64,000 nt of DNA from Geobacter sp. FeAm09 (GCF_008330225.1 NZ_CP042466.1:1374501-1438500), one strand, 5' to 3'; shown: positions 1 through 8,584, counted from the stretch's first letter. The notes: a model not told the origin generated them from the sequence alone. Numbers and translations are program-made.

Positions 1-582
1 CACGATGCGCCCCTCGGCCGGCCGGCCGCCCACCGGATAGGCGGTGAGTTCGGCCACCACCTGCTGGCCGTCCTCGGCCCTGCCGCGCCCCTTGGGGGGA
101 ATGAGGACCGCCAGATTGAGACGCTGGTCGTCGGAGATGACCAGCGCGCCGCGGCGGCTCTCGTCGTACCTCCCCACGACCCGGGTGGTGCTCCGTTCCA
201 CCACGTTGACGATTCGTCCGTCCAGTTTGTTACCCCCCATGCGGCTCTGATTGGCGGTGGCCTCCACCAGGTCGCCGTGCAGGGCGCCTTTCATGAATTT
301 GGCCGGGATGAAGATGTCCTCGCCGCCCCCTTCGGGCGCCACGAAGCCGTAGCCGTCCCGGTGGACCGTGATCCGGCCGCGCACGGTCCTTACCTGCCCC
401 GGCAGGACGTAGCTGTTGCCCCGCTGGCGGATTACCTCGCCGTTGTCCGCCATGTCCTCCAGCAGGTTCTGCAACTCGCGCTTCAGGTGGCGGCCGCCGA
501 AGTCGCGCAACAGGGTTGAAAAATGGACTGGGCCCCCGTATTCCTTGAGGAGCGCCAGAATATGCTTTTTTGATACGGTCAT
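1..582 (-). CDS. rnr: Ribonuclease R, N-terminal part (runs off the left edge)
   Basis: The first 194 codons of a 3'-5' exoribonuclease of the RNase II/R family, which degrades structured RNA in the cytoplasm. The visible part starts MTVSKKHILALLKEYGG and holds the winged-helix domain (about residues 5-60, ending GNSYVL), then the cold-shock OB segment RGRITVHRDGYGFVAPEGGG and the second OB region up to the window edge. The catalytic RNB domain lies outside. The ATG at 582 has no clear Shine-Dalgarno sequence; an AT-rich TATATAAAT stretch sits directly upstream. The domain order separates RNase R from RNase II, which lacks the winged helix. Confidence 0.88.
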   Translation of the reverse strand, partial: MTVSKKHILALLKEYGGPVHFSTLLRDFGGRHLKRELQNLLEDMADNGEVIRQRGNSYVLPGQVRTVRGRITVHRDGYGFVAPEGGGEDIFIPAKFMKGALHGDLVEATANQSRMGGNKLDGRIVNVVERSTTRVVGRYDESRRGALVISDDQRLNLAVLIPPKGRGRAEDGQQVVAELTAYPVGGRPAEGRIV

Positions 583-879
583 AATTTATATATCCCATCG
601 TAGTCTGGTGTTGTGGTGCGCTGTGAGGCGCATGATATGCCTTTTTTCCGCGATTTGCGATATTTTCCTGCGGTTTGCCCGGCCGGGAGCGCCGCGCCGG
701 CCGCATCGGCCCTGGCCGGCACGGATTTTTGGGGTTGCCTGGTCGGCCGGGTGGGGTAGAATGAGAAGAAAGGGAGCGTTGGCAGCCCCCTCGTCCGGCT
801 TTCGGTCACCTTCTCCCCCAGGGAGCAGAGTTTTCAGGGGAACGACGATTGCCACGTCGAAGGAAAGGAGTGGATGGGG

Positions 880-1842
880 ATGAAAGTGATACACGTTACG
901 CAATTCGGACCTCCCGAGGTCATGGTACTGAAAGATGTGGCCGACCTGGAGCCGGGGCCGGGCCAGGTGGTGGTGACGGTCAAGGCCGCCGGGGTCAACC
1001 CGGTGGATACCTATATCCGTTCCGGTCTGTACCAACACGCCGCGACACCCCCCTATACGCCGGGAATCGACGCCGCCGGGGTGATCGCCGCGGTGGGGCC
1101 GGAGGTGAAGCATCGCCGGGTGGGCGACCGGGTGTACGTGGCCTGGTCCGTCTCCGGCACCTATGCCGAGCAGGTGCTCTGCGCCGAGGCCCAGACCCAT
1201 CCCCTGCCCGAGGGGATCACCTTTGGCCAGGGAGCTGCCATCGGGGTGCCCTACGGCGCGGCCTATCGCGCCCTGTTCCAGCGGGCCCGCGCCCAGGCCG
1301 GGGAAACGGTGCTGGTGCATGGCGCCAGCGGTGGGGTGGGGCTTGGCGCGGTGCAGTTGGCCCGGGCCGCCGGGTTGTGGGTGATCGGCACGGCCGGTTC
1401 CGATCAAGGGCGGGCGCTGGTACAGGCCCAGGGGGCGCATCATGTGCTCAACCACCACGAACCGGGCTATCTGGACAAACTGGCCGACCTGACCTGCGGT
1501 CATGGGGTGGATGTGATCCTGGAGATGCTGGCCAACGTGAACCTGGCCAAGGACCTGACGGTGCTGGCCACGGGTGGCCGGGTGGCGGTGATCGGCAGCC
1601 GCGGCCGGGTCGAAATCGACCCGCGGGACACCATGGGGCGCGAGGCCTCGATCCTGGGGGTCACCCTCTACCAGGCTACGCCCCAGGACTTGGGTTCCAT
1701 GCACGCCGCCTTCGTGGCCGGCCTGGAAAACGGCACCCTGCGGCCGGTGGTGAGCAGGGAACTCCCCCTGGCCGAGGCTGCGACGGCCCATCACGCCGTC
1801 ATGGAGACCAACACCCTGGGCAAGATTGTGCTGGTCCCCTGA
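880..1842 (+). CDS. NADPH:quinone reductase, zeta-crystallin-like MDR family
   Basis: A zinc-independent medium-chain dehydrogenase/reductase that would reduce quinones or enones with NADPH in the cytosol. The N-terminal GroES-like domain (KAAGVNPVDTYIRSG) and a Rossmann core with HGASGGVGLGAVQLARAAG are clear, and the length of about 320 residues is usual for quinone oxidoreductases. The structural zinc cysteines of alcohol dehydrogenases are absent. An in-frame ATG lies at 874, but AAAGGAG at 864-870 is only 3 nt from it and 9 nt from the ATG at 880, so I chose 880. It is a single gene, divergent from rnr. Confidence 0.85.
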   Translation: MKVIHVTQFGPPEVMVLKDVADLEPGPGQVVVTVKAAGVNPVDTYIRSGLYQHAATPPYTPGIDAAGVIAAVGPEVKHRRVGDRVYVAWSVSGTYAEQVLCAEAQTHPLPEGITFGQGAAIGVPYGAAYRALFQRARAQAGETVLVHGASGGVGLGAVQLARAAGLWVIGTAGSDQGRALVQAQGAHHVLNHHEPGYLDKLADLTCGHGVDVILEMLANVNLAKDLTVLATGGRVAVIGSRGRVEIDPRDTMGREASILGVTLYQATPQDLGSMHAAFVAGLENGTLRPVVSRELPLAEAATAHHAVMETNTLGKIVLVP

Positions 1843-1852
1843 CACAAGTTTG

Positions 1853-2036
1853 AGAGGTTGTCGAAAAACAGCCATCAGGCCTTCGTCCTCGAAAGCCCTT
1901 TCGTGCGGCGTAGCGCCCGGCCTTCGCAGCCAACGCTGCTTCGGCGGAGTAGGCCTGCTACGCCTCCTCAGGGCTTGTCGAGCGGGTGCAGCGATCTGAC
2001 TATTTTTGAACAACCTGAACTTTTTCGACAGTCTTT
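1853..2036. repeat. MITE-like dispersed repeat, copy A
   Basis: A non-coding element with imperfect terminal inverted repeats: AGGTTGTCGAAAAACAG at the left, and CTATTTTTGAACAACCT at the right, which is the complement of AGGTTGTTCAAAAATAG. It closely matches a second copy in opposite orientation at 46983-47124. Shared blocks are CCCTTTCGTGCGGCGTAGCG, CTACGCCTCCTCAG and CGATCTGACTATTTTTGAAC. Copy A carries about 40 extra bases after GCGTAGCG. No transposase is present, so it is probably non-autonomous. It lies between convergent genes. Confidence 0.75.
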
Positions 2037-2080
2037 TAGAAGAGAATGGAATGAAAAGGGGCGGCCGGAGGGGAGGGGTG

Positions 2081-2548
2081 TCAGAACCCGCAGCCGCCCC
2101 CCTGCTTCAGGTGGTACTTCTGGTGATAGGCCTCCGCCTCCCAGAAGGTGGCGGCCGGGACGATCTCGGTCACGATCCTGCGGCGCAGTCTGCCCGAGTG
2201 GTCGAGGCGCTCCAGGGCCGCCTCGGCGGCCTGGCGCTGTTCTTCCGAATGGTAGAAGATGGCCGAGCGGTACTGGTCCCCCACATCCGGGCCCTGGCGG
2301 TTCAACTGGGTCGGGTTGTGGCACTCCCAGAATAGGTCCAGGAGCCGCTCGTAGGTTGTCAGGCTGGGATCGAAGGTGATCTCCACCGCTTCGGCATGGC
2401 CGGTGGCATGGCTGCAGACATCGCCATAGGTGGGGTTTTCGGTGCGGCCGCCCGTATAGCCGACCCGGGTGGCCACGACGCCGGGCGCATCCATGAAGGC
2501 GTCTTCCACGCCCCAGAAACAACCGGCGGCAAAGGTTGCTTTCTCCAT
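2081..2548 (-). CDS. msrA: Peptide-methionine (S)-S-oxide reductase MsrA
   Basis: Repairs methionine-S-sulfoxide in oxidised proteins using thioredoxin. The signature [10 protein letters not shown], with the catalytic Cys at residue 10, is at the N-terminus. [32 protein letters not shown] and [19 protein letters not shown] follow in the family order, and the C-terminus [12 protein letters not shown] supplies a candidate resolving Cys. The length of 155 residues is typical of the short form. The reading frame ends 42 bases upstream of yebC's stop codon, so the two minus-strand genes are not overlapping but could be read from separate promoters. Confidence 0.95.
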   Translation of the reverse strand: MEKATFAAGCFWGVEDAFMDAPGVVATRVGYTGGRTENPTYGDVCSHATGHAEAVEITFDPSLTTYERLLDLFWECHNPTQLNRQGPDVGDQYRSAIFYHSEEQRQAAEAALERLDHSGRLRRRIVTEIVPAATFWEAEAYHQKYHLKQGGGCGF

Positions 2549-2589
2549 GCGGGCCTCCCAAAGGAAAAGGGGGCCGAAGCCCCCCCTGT

Positions 2590-3336
2590 CTACATATCGA
2601 TTTTTTCCATCTCTTCCGCCGAGATGTCGAAGTTGGCGTACACGTTCTGCACGTCGTCGTTGTCCTCCAGCTTGTCCATCAACCGGAGCATGCTTTCGGC
2701 CTGTTTCCCCTCCAGCACCACCTGGGTCTGGGGGATCATGGTGATCTCGGCGTTGGCCTGCTTGAAGCCCTTGGCCGCCAAGGCCTCCCGCACCTCGATG
2801 AAGGAGGCGGGGTCGGTGGTCACCTCGACCTGCTCGTCCTGCTCGGCCACGTCGTCGGCGCCCGCCTCGATGGCGGCCTCGAACAACTGTTCGAAATCCA
2901 CCGATTTGTCATAGACGATGAGCCCTTTTTTGCTGAACATCCAGGCGACGCAGCCCGCCTCGCCCATGTTGCCGTTGTTTTTGGTGAAGATGCTGCGGAT
3001 ATCGGAGACGGAGCGGTTGCGGTTGTCGGTCAGCACCTCCACCAGCACCGCAGCCCCGCCGGGGCCGTACCCCTCGTAGACGATCTCCTCGTAGGTAACA
3101 CCTTCCAGGCCGCCGGTCCCCTTCTTGATGGCCCGGTCGATATTGTCCTTGGGCATGTTCTCGGCCTTGGCCTTATCGACTGCGGTCCGCAGGCGCGGGT
3201 TGCCGTTGGGGTCGCCGCCTCCCAACTTGGCGGCAACGGATATCTCCTTGATCAGCTTGGTGAAGATCTTGCCTCTCTTGGCATCCGCCGCACCCTTTTT
3301 GTGCTTGATGGTGCTCCATTTATTATGACCTGACAT
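2590..3336 (-). CDS. yebC: YebC/PmpR-family DNA-binding regulator
   Basis: A 248-residue member of the YebC/TACO1 family of cytoplasmic proteins, described as transcriptional regulators or as helping ribosomes on polyproline. The diagnostic start [20 protein letters not shown] and the blocks [12 protein letters not shown] and [14 protein letters not shown] are intact. An upstream GTG at 3345 is possible, but AAGGAG placed 8 nt before the ATG at 3336 and the family start both favour 3336. It often lies beside ruvC, which is not the case here. Confidence 0.93.
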   Translation of the reverse strand: MSGHNKWSTIKHKKGAADAKRGKIFTKLIKEISVAAKLGGGDPNGNPRLRTAVDKAKAENMPKDNIDRAIKKGTGGLEGVTYEEIVYEGYGPGGAAVLVEVLTDNRNRSVSDIRSIFTKNNGNMGEAGCVAWMFSKKGLIVYDKSVDFEQLFEAAIEAGADDVAEQDEQVEVTTDPASFIEVREALAAKGFKQANAEITMIPQTQVVLEGKQAESMLRLMDKLEDNDDVQNVYANFDISAEEMEKIDM

Positions 3337-3456
3337 CCTTCCCACTCCTTCGAAAAAATGTGGTGTAGCTTTTTTTGTTGCTATAAAAAGTGACAGACAT
3401 TAGCATGGCGACCACGCTCTGTCCAGAGGGAAAAACTGCACGAAGGGGGCAAAAAG

Positions 3457-3834
3457 ATGAGGGCAATCACATGTCACCTCAGACGATTCGGGCTCCGGGC
3501 GATTGTCGTTGCTGCGCTTTTGACGGGGTGTGCCGGGGTGGACTCCAACACCCGCGACGACGCCTCCGGCCTTCCCCCGATCCTGACCCAGGATGAAGTC
3601 ATCCGTCCCTACATCAAGATCGGCAGGATTCAGATCACCCGCGAAGTGTTCAAAACCGACGCCCTGAACAAAACCGACGTCTACGACTGGGGCACCGCGG
3701 TACTGCGCCGCGAAGCGGCCAAGATGGGGGCGGACGCCATCATCTTCCCGGAGATCGACGGCTCCTACGTCATGTCCGTGGTAATACCGTCGACCGAATA
3801 CCGTGCCACCGGGGTGGCGATCAAGTTCAAATAA
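3457..3834 (+). CDS. Putative lipoprotein, unknown function
   Basis: A 125-residue protein with an N-terminal basic segment, a hydrophobic stretch and the lipobox LLTGC (Cys near residue 25), so it is probably acylated and exported. The mature part contains KIGRIQITREVFKTDALNKTDVYDWGTAVLRREAAKMGADAII, which resembles small envelope proteins of the YdgH/YbjQ kind only loosely. I do not recognise a named family. A weak SD (GAAGGGGG) precedes the ATG. It stands alone, just upstream of tRNA-Cys. Confidence 0.7.
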   Translation: MRAITCHLRRFGLRAIVVAALLTGCAGVDSNTRDDASGLPPILTQDEVIRPYIKIGRIQITREVFKTDALNKTDVYDWGTAVLRREAAKMGADAIIFPEIDGSYVMSVVIPSTEYRATGVAIKFK

Positions 3835-3886
3835 GGATTGACAGGCAGATGGTAATTTGTATATAAGGAACGTCCACATTCCTTGT

Positions 3887-3961
<75 letters not shown>

Positions 3962-3969
3962 ACAATAAC

Positions 3970-4006
3970 AAAGGGTTAGCTTAATCGGCTAACCCTTTTT
4001 GTTTTT
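3970..4006 (+). terminator. Rho-independent terminator after tRNA-Cys
   Basis: A ten-base stem AAGGGTTAGC/GCTAACCCTT is followed by TTTTTGTTTTT. It lies 9 bases downstream of the tRNA 3' end. Confidence 0.9.
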
Positions 4007-4365
4007 ACGTGCAACCTCTCCTCTTTTTTTCATTTGCCCCAGTCCTTCGCGGCGCGAGATAGCGGGTGTGGAGGTGTCGACTGGACTTCCCGCCTTCCCG
4101 TACCCAGAACCCAATATCTGCGGGTGTTGCGCCACGTGCCCTGTTTCCTGTCCCCCATGGGTACACCCTGTCCCCTCCCGGCACACCTGTCGGTGGCGCG
4201 GTGTTGTTAAAGCGTTAATATTAAATGACTTTAAAAAATGGCATTTAATCTGCTAGTAAATGGGCGGAGCGGGCGGTTGTGTCCCAGGTGGGCACGCCGC
4301 ATTGTCGGGAACGGGGGCTGCGCCGGAAGCGCCCCACTATTTATGGGCACGGGAGGTGAATCTGA
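4007..4365. other. Non-coding gap between tRNA-Cys and the hemerythrin gene
   Basis: No convincing reading frame or known riboswitch. The stretch around 4205-4260 is AT-rich (TTAAAGCGTTAATATTAAATG) and is the likeliest promoter region for the hemerythrin gene. Confidence 0.4.
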
Positions 4366-4869
4366 ATGGGAATGATGTGGCAGGAGTCGCTGGCGGTTGG
4401 TGTGCCGGAGATAGACAATCAACATAAAGAGCTGTTGTCACGTTTCAATAAATTGCTCAATGCGTGCCGGCAGGGAAAGGAAAAAAGGGAACTGGTGCGG
4501 TTGCTGGCGTTTCTGGACGAGTATGCGGTCCGGCATTTTCAGGCCGAGGAGATCATTCTCATGCGCTGCAATTATCCCGAATATGCGGAACATAAAAAGG
4601 AACATGACCGGTTTGCCGATAAGCTCAAAGCGCTCAAGGTTGAGATCACCCTCGATGGTGTCGCGACCCGCCATGTGATAGAAACCAATAAGCTCGTGTT
4701 CGCCTGGTGGAAGGACCATGTCGCGAAGGTTGACCAGAAAATGGGCAAGTATCTCAAGTCTCACGCAGTGGTTCCATCGCACGTCGATCTGTTTTCGCGG
4801 GAATTGCGCGAGCCCGGCGAGAGGGAGCATGGCCTGGCAGAGGGCCAGCCAGGCCGTGCCACGGTATGA
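4366..4869 (+). CDS. Bacteriohemerythrin
   Basis: An O2-binding non-haem di-iron protein of the bacterial hemerythrin family, expected to carry or sense oxygen in the cytoplasm of an anaerobe. The ligand pattern is visible: WQESLAVGVPEIDNQHKE (His20), HFQAEE (His/Glu near 58-62), HKKEHDRF and WWKDHVAKVDQKM. After the four-helix core of about 130 residues there is a tail of some 35 residues (ending EGQPGRATV) that I do not recognise. GGAGGTG precedes the ATG by 7-8 nt. It is monocistronic. Confidence 0.92.
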   Translation: MGMMWQESLAVGVPEIDNQHKELLSRFNKLLNACRQGKEKRELVRLLAFLDEYAVRHFQAEEIILMRCNYPEYAEHKKEHDRFADKLKALKVEITLDGVATRHVIETNKLVFAWWKDHVAKVDQKMGKYLKSHAVVPSHVDLFSRELREPGEREHGLAEGQPGRATV

Positions 4870-4931
4870 ACCGCTCCCGGTCTTTCCGGTGAATCCCGCG
4901 TTGGAGACACTACTCCTTTGTTGGGGGCTGC

Positions 4932-5111
4932 TCATCCCTCCTTGCGGCCGGCATTTTTTGTATTGTAGCACTCCTGTTTGTTCCAGATCAATTCAGTGGC
5001 ACGGTCCAGGGTCGCATTAAGGTCTTGTAGGTTCGTCCGGGAGATGCGGTTGGCGATCCTGTTTAACACCCTGCAGGTCAGAGCCGGATTAATGTACCAC
5101 GGCATGCTCAT
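4932..5111 (-). CDS. Small hypothetical protein (59 residues)
   Basis: A short frame reading MSMPWYINPALTCRVLNRIA..., with a Leu/Ile/Asn-rich middle and a charged C-terminus. AGGAAAGG lies a few bases before the ATG at 5111, and a second ATG lies at 5105. No family is recognised, and codon use does not decide whether it is real. It is convergent with the hemerythrin gene. Confidence 0.35.
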   Translation of the reverse strand: MSMPWYINPALTCRVLNRIANRISRTNLQDLNATLDRATELIWNKQECYNTKNAGRKEG

Positions 5112-5411
5112 CAACCCCTTTCCTCGATGGTGTTCCCAGCCTCCATGTCCCCGTGATATGGCGGGGGCGGTAAAATTGAAACTCCATGAAATGGTTAAAG
5201 CATAAGATATACCAATATTATAATATGGCGATATGATTGGGGCTTGTTCGTTGTTGGCGACGCCGGACGCGGCCGCTGCCCAATTTGTTGAAATTTTTTA
5301 CAGTTGTATGGCTTGATTGGGGGGGGATTGCCGTTAATGCGGTAGATGCAGTGTAAAAATTCCCGTCAGCCGATCAGCGACTCTTTTACGTTGGTCAACC
5401 GCGCCCTCTTT
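5112..5411. other. Non-coding, partly AT-rich gap
   Basis: Contains an AT-rich block near 5205-5235 (AAGATATACCAATATTATAATATGG) and a G8 run near 5323. No gene or structured RNA is recognised. It may hold the promoter of the small minus-strand frame. Confidence 0.35.
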
Positions 5412-6089
5412 TCAGGATTTTCGCGTGCCGAGCCAGATGGTGTGTTGCCTCCCTTTCATCGTCGTGCCCCGTGCCGGCACTCGAACTTCATGCACCTCGA
5501 AGCCCGCAAGGTGCAGTCGTTCGGTGAACGCCCGGTCGGGACCGGCCGACCAGACGGCCAACACCCCGGCCGGCCTCAGGGCGGCCAGGGACGCCTCCAG
5601 GCCGGCCGGACCGTAGAGCCACTGGTTGCCCCTGCGGGTCATGGCCTCGGGGCCGTTGTCCACGTCCAGAAGGATGGCGTCGTAGGCCTGCCGTTCCGAA
5701 CGCAGGACCAGAGCCACATCCTGCTCACGAACCGTGACCCGGGCATCGTCGAGGGGGAATCCGGCCAAGTCCGCGAGCGGTCCCCGATTCCACTCCACCA
5801 CCGCGGGCACCAGTTCGGCCACCACCACCCGGCCGTCGGCACCGAGCCGGCGCAGCGCCGCGGCGGTGGTGTACCCCATGCCCATCCCGCCGATCAGGAC
5901 CCGGGGAGCGGGGCGGCCGGCGATGCGGGCGCAGGCCAACTCCGCCAGCGCCTCTTCCGAACCGTGAACCCGGCTGTTCATGAGCTCGTTGCCGTTGACC
6001 TGGATCGAATATTCCCTGCCGCGCCGGTAGAGCCGCAGTTCGCCGCCTCCCGGCGCCTGTGCGCTGTCCATGAGTTCCCACGGTATCAT
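5412..6089 (-). CDS. Spermidine-synthase-like SAM-dependent methyltransferase
   Basis: A 225-residue class I methyltransferase-fold protein resembling the C-terminal domain of spermidine synthases. The nucleotide-binding motif is VLIGGMGMGYTTAAALRRLG, followed by VVVAELVPAVVEWNRG and DAILLDVDNGPEAM. The N-terminal beta-hairpin domain of true aminopropyltransferases is reduced to ELRLYRRGREYSIQVNGNELMNSRVHGSE. The substrate is unknown and polyamine synthesis is not implied. GGGAG is placed 5-6 nt before the ATG. Confidence 0.75.
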   Translation of the reverse strand: MIPWELMDSAQAPGGGELRLYRRGREYSIQVNGNELMNSRVHGSEEALAELACARIAGRPAPRVLIGGMGMGYTTAAALRRLGADGRVVVAELVPAVVEWNRGPLADLAGFPLDDARVTVREQDVALVLRSERQAYDAILLDVDNGPEAMTRRGNQWLYGPAGLEASLAALRPAGVLAVWSAGPDRAFTERLHLAGFEVHEVRVPARGTTMKGRQHTIWLGTRKS

Positions 6090-6260
6090 GTTCGTCTCCC
6101 TTTGCCGGCGTGAAGGTCCCCGTCATCCTGCCACACGGCCTTGTTTCCCCGGTTTTCGTTCGTTGTTTCCTGCGGATGTTTCCGTTTGCGGAGATCGCGA
6201 TGGTTCTGTCGTGGTGGCGGGGTACCCCCTTTGGAGGCTCATTTACACTCCCGGTTGGAC

Positions 6261-6307
6261 AAAAAAGCACGGGTTGGCGCCATCGGCCAACCCGTGTGCC
6301 TTTTTTT
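6261..6307. terminator. Bidirectional Rho-independent terminator
   Basis: The stem GCACGGGTTGG/CCAACCCGTG is flanked by AAAAAA on the left and TTTTTTT on the right, so it works on both strands. On the minus strand it ends the dockerin-like gene. Confidence 0.85.
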
Positions 6308-6345
6308 GCGCATCCCCTGCGGCAGGGATGGGCCGGACGTGAATC

Positions 6346-6963
6346 CTACAGGCCCACCGCCTTGCGCAGGATCAACAGGGCATCCGCGGAGGTGATGCTG
6401 CCGTCGCCGTTCATGTCGCCGTGTATCAGGGCCGGGGCCGTCAGAGGGGTGAGCCCGACGGCAATGCGCAAGGCCACCAGGGCATCGGCGGATTTGGCCT
6501 GGCCGTCGTTGTTCAGGTCGCCATCGGGATTGTAGGACGAGGTCAGGGTGACGCCGGACAACGCGTTGCCCAACGTGTCGAAGGTTTGGGCGTTGCCGAT
6601 CACGAAATCGGTCGTGACCATGCCGGTAAAAGTGCCGCTGCATTGAACGGACAGAAACAGGGTGCTGATACCCGATGCCACGTTTGCCACCGCGACCCGT
6701 ACCGACGTGGCGGTGGTAGGATTGAATGCCACCATGCTTCCCTGGTCCGACTTGTTGACGACATTCGTCACCGTGACGCCTGCCGGTATCGCCAGGTCGA
6801 ACTGGACGCCGCCCACGTAACTTCCTGCCGGAGGGTCGCCCGTCGTGAAGACGGGGAGCGTGCCGGTGAAGGGAGGGGAGGCCGCAAGGGCGCCGGAAGC
6901 CGCAGTCATCGGCACCGCCAGGAGCAGGTACGCCATGAAACGGGTGGCCATGGAACATTTCAT
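6346..6963 (-). CDS. Secreted protein with cohesin-like domain and dockerin-type calcium repeats
   Basis: A 205-residue exported protein. The N-terminus is a signal peptide (MKCSMATRFMAYLLLAVPM...ALA), followed by a beta-rich cohesin-like region of about 110 residues. The C-terminus has two EF-hand-like dockerin repeats: DLNNDGQAKSADALVALRIAVGL and DMNGDGSITSADALLILRKAVGL. A protein holding both a cohesin-like and a dockerin-like part could self-assemble at the surface; that is inference. GGAGGG stands before the ATG at 6963. The gene is alone on the minus strand and followed by the terminator at 6261-6307. Confidence 0.75.
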   Translation of the reverse strand: MKCSMATRFMAYLLLAVPMTAASGALAASPPFTGTLPVFTTGDPPAGSYVGGVQFDLAIPAGVTVTNVVNKSDQGSMVAFNPTTATSVRVAVANVASGISTLFLSVQCSGTFTGMVTTDFVIGNAQTFDTLGNALSGVTLTSSYNPDGDLNNDGQAKSADALVALRIAVGLTPLTAPALIHGDMNGDGSITSADALLILRKAVGL

Positions 6964-7302
6964 AATACCCTCCAACGCCCCACGAGACAAAAAACGGGAC
7001 GGGACTGTTTCTCAAAATACTCCAGAATGTGAAAAAAAACCACATTTTATGCCGGCCCGTCCGGGTCGATTATTTTTCCGTCGCAGTTGTCATGGTGCCC
7101 GTCCCGGGTCGCCCCGGCGGCGGGGGACCGGTGGCGGCAGATGGGGTAATGGGAAATCCTGGTTGGCCGTGTTGTCCGCTTGGCGGCGGGTGGGCCGCAC
7201 TCGCTGTGCGGCCACAGTTGCGGCAAAATATGAAAAAATTGAGAAAGTGCGCGGGGTGGTATTGCAGTAGCGCCAAAATCATATTAGTAATTTAAGCCTG
7301 TT
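6964..7302. other. Non-coding gap between divergent genes
   Basis: The region holds the presumed promoters of the dockerin-like gene (left) and the gene at 7303 (right). No motif clear enough to name is seen, apart from an AT-rich stretch near 7275-7295 (AAAATCATATTAGTAATTTAAG). Confidence 0.35.
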
Positions 7303-7710
7303 ATGGACAATTCCCCCTTCACCGGAAGGCCTGCCGAAATGACCATTCTTCCCCACGTGCATGACACGCGCAGTTTGACCGTTTTTACCGCGAAAGGAGA
7401 GCTGACGTTTGATGGCCAGATGGCCGCTCTCCGTGACTTCTACAACGGGACCCCGACGGCCGATGTTATCTGGGACCTGCGCATGACCAGCGGCAACAGG
7501 ATCTCGGTGGTGGAACTACGCAAGATCGTTGTTTTCATCAAGCAGTACGCCGACAGGCGCCCTCCCGGCAGGACGGCCCTGGTGTCGGCAGATAATCTGG
7601 ATTTCGGCTGGGGCCGGGTGGTGGAGATGTATGCCGAGATAGAGAACCTGCCATGGCACATCCGCACGTTTTCATCAATGTCCGAGGCGACCAGATGGAT
7701 CAATGGCTAG
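7303..7710 (+). CDS. Hypothetical STAS/SpoIIAA-like protein
   Basis: A 135-residue soluble protein. The pattern SLTVFTAKGELTFDGQMAALRDFY...DVIWDLRMTSGNRISVVELRKIVVFIKQY resembles the beta-alpha units of STAS/SpoIIAA-like proteins and of short sensory-pathway proteins, but no diagnostic phosphorylation motif is clear. A second in-frame ATG at codon 13 (MTILPHVH) is an equally possible start. No neighbour gives a functional clue. Confidence 0.6.
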   Translation: MDNSPFTGRPAEMTILPHVHDTRSLTVFTAKGELTFDGQMAALRDFYNGTPTADVIWDLRMTSGNRISVVELRKIVVFIKQYADRRPPGRTALVSADNLDFGWGRVVEMYAEIENLPWHIRTFSSMSEATRWING

Positions 7711-8024
7711 CCTCGGCGGTGAGTCGCGGGAACGATCCCGGGCGTTTGGGCCGGGGCCGAAGCGCGGCGCCGCAGGTGTAGCAGGCCTGTCTCCAGGGAA
7801 CCGCAACGCCGGCAGCGGCCGAAGAACCGAAATTACGACTACGGACTAACCGCACGGGGTACGCGTTTTCCCTCGCGCCTGCCGTCCATTGCGGCATGTG
7901 TCCTGAAATCTGCCGCTCTCTCCCGAATTCCGTTCCGGCTTCCCCTGAGTGGTGCTATAGTGCCGCTGCCACGGCCTGCACCGGCGTCGCGCCCCGTAGC
8001 CAGCCGCACCAAAGGAGAACAACC
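7711..8024. other. Non-coding gap before the ArsD-like gene
   Basis: GC-rich, with no convincing frame. TATAGT near 7957 could be a -10 element for the ArsD-like gene. No ArsR-type operator is recognised. Confidence 0.3.
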
Positions 8025-8378
8025 GTGAAGATTGAAATCTACAATCCCGCCGCATATTGTTTTACCGGAGCCTGCGGCCTCAGCGTCAACCCCGAACTGG
8101 TGAGAATCCAGGTGGCGCTTCTCCAGATACAGAAACAGGCTCCAGGCGTGGAGGTGGAGCGTTACGGCCTGGTAAACAACCCCCAGGCCTTTGCCGCCAA
8201 TGCCGCCGTGGCCAGGCTGTTGCAGGACGAAGGGGCAAAATGCCTGCCGCTCATGTTTGTCGATGGCGAACTGGTCAGCAAGGGACGGTATCCCAGCAAT
8301 GAACAACTCCAGACCATCATCAGGCAGGGGGGGCTTGATGTCAATCTCGGCAGGAGGAGGAGAACCGTTTCCTGCTGA
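8025..8378 (+). CDS. ArsD-like metallochaperone/repressor family protein, stand-alone
   Basis: A 117-residue ArsD-family protein; ArsD passes As(III)/Sb(III) to the ArsA ATPase and weakly represses ars operons. The family features are IEIYNPAAYCFTGACG at the N-terminus and LPLMFVDGELVSKGRYPS in the second half. Of the three N-terminal metal cysteines only Cys12 and Cys17 remain (the middle one is Phe13), and the C-terminal vicinal pairs are missing except for a final Cys. The start is GTG, with AAAGGAG 7 nt upstream. No arsA, arsB or arsR lies nearby, so arsenic delivery is doubtful. Confidence 0.75.
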   Translation: MKIEIYNPAAYCFTGACGLSVNPELVRIQVALLQIQKQAPGVEVERYGLVNNPQAFAANAAVARLLQDEGAKCLPLMFVDGELVSKGRYPSNEQLQTIIRQGGLDVNLGRRRRTVSC

Positions 8379-8405
8379 TCTTTGCGTGTCAACCGATGTA
8401 TGAAG

Positions 8406-8437
8406 CGCGGCGGCAATGGAATGCCATTGCCGCCGCG
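8406..8437 (+). repeat. Perfect inverted repeat after the ArsD-like gene
   Basis: Fourteen-base arms beginning CGCGGCGGCAATGG around the loop AATG. There is no T run, so it is an RNA hairpin or 3'-end stabiliser rather than a classic terminator. Confidence 0.6.
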
Positions 8438-8471
8438 ACCGTCGTATTTGTATCGAAACGACACAAACAGG

Positions 8472-8502
8472 GGCGCCCGGAGTTTTTCCGGACGCCTTTT
8501 TT
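8472..8502 (+). terminator. Rho-independent terminator
   Basis: The stem GGCGCCCGGA/TCCGGACGCC, with one mismatch, is followed by TTTTTT. It ends the ArsD-like transcript. Confidence 0.8.
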
Positions 8503-8540
8503 CGTGTCATGCCGGGATGTTTGTCGAAAGGACCAAAAAT

Positions 8541-8584
8541 GTTAATTTTTTTAACACGACGAAGAATGTGGTAATTTTTTTAAC
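8541..8584. promoter_or_regulatory. Paired AT-rich near-palindromes
   Basis: GTTAATTTTTTTAAC (8541-8555) and GTAATTTTTTTAAC (8571-8584) repeat with about 29 bp spacing, close to three helical turns, as expected for a two-site operator. No regulator is identified. Confidence 0.35.

Noticed and set aside
586-2013. Long minus-strand open frame of 475 codons opposite the quinone reductase gene
   Set aside because: It is the GC-rich shadow of the MDR dehydrogenase gene; it contains no domain and its composition is His/Gly/Pro-rich.
4261-4365. Possible c-di-GMP riboswitch before the hemerythrin gene
   Set aside because: The conserved GEMM core (CAGGGCAAACC ... GACGCAAAGCC) is absent.
7700-7897. 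65-codon minus-strand frame with CYTCGA motif in the 7.7-8.0 kb gap
   Set aside because: No SD, composition of random GC-rich antisense and no recognised domain.
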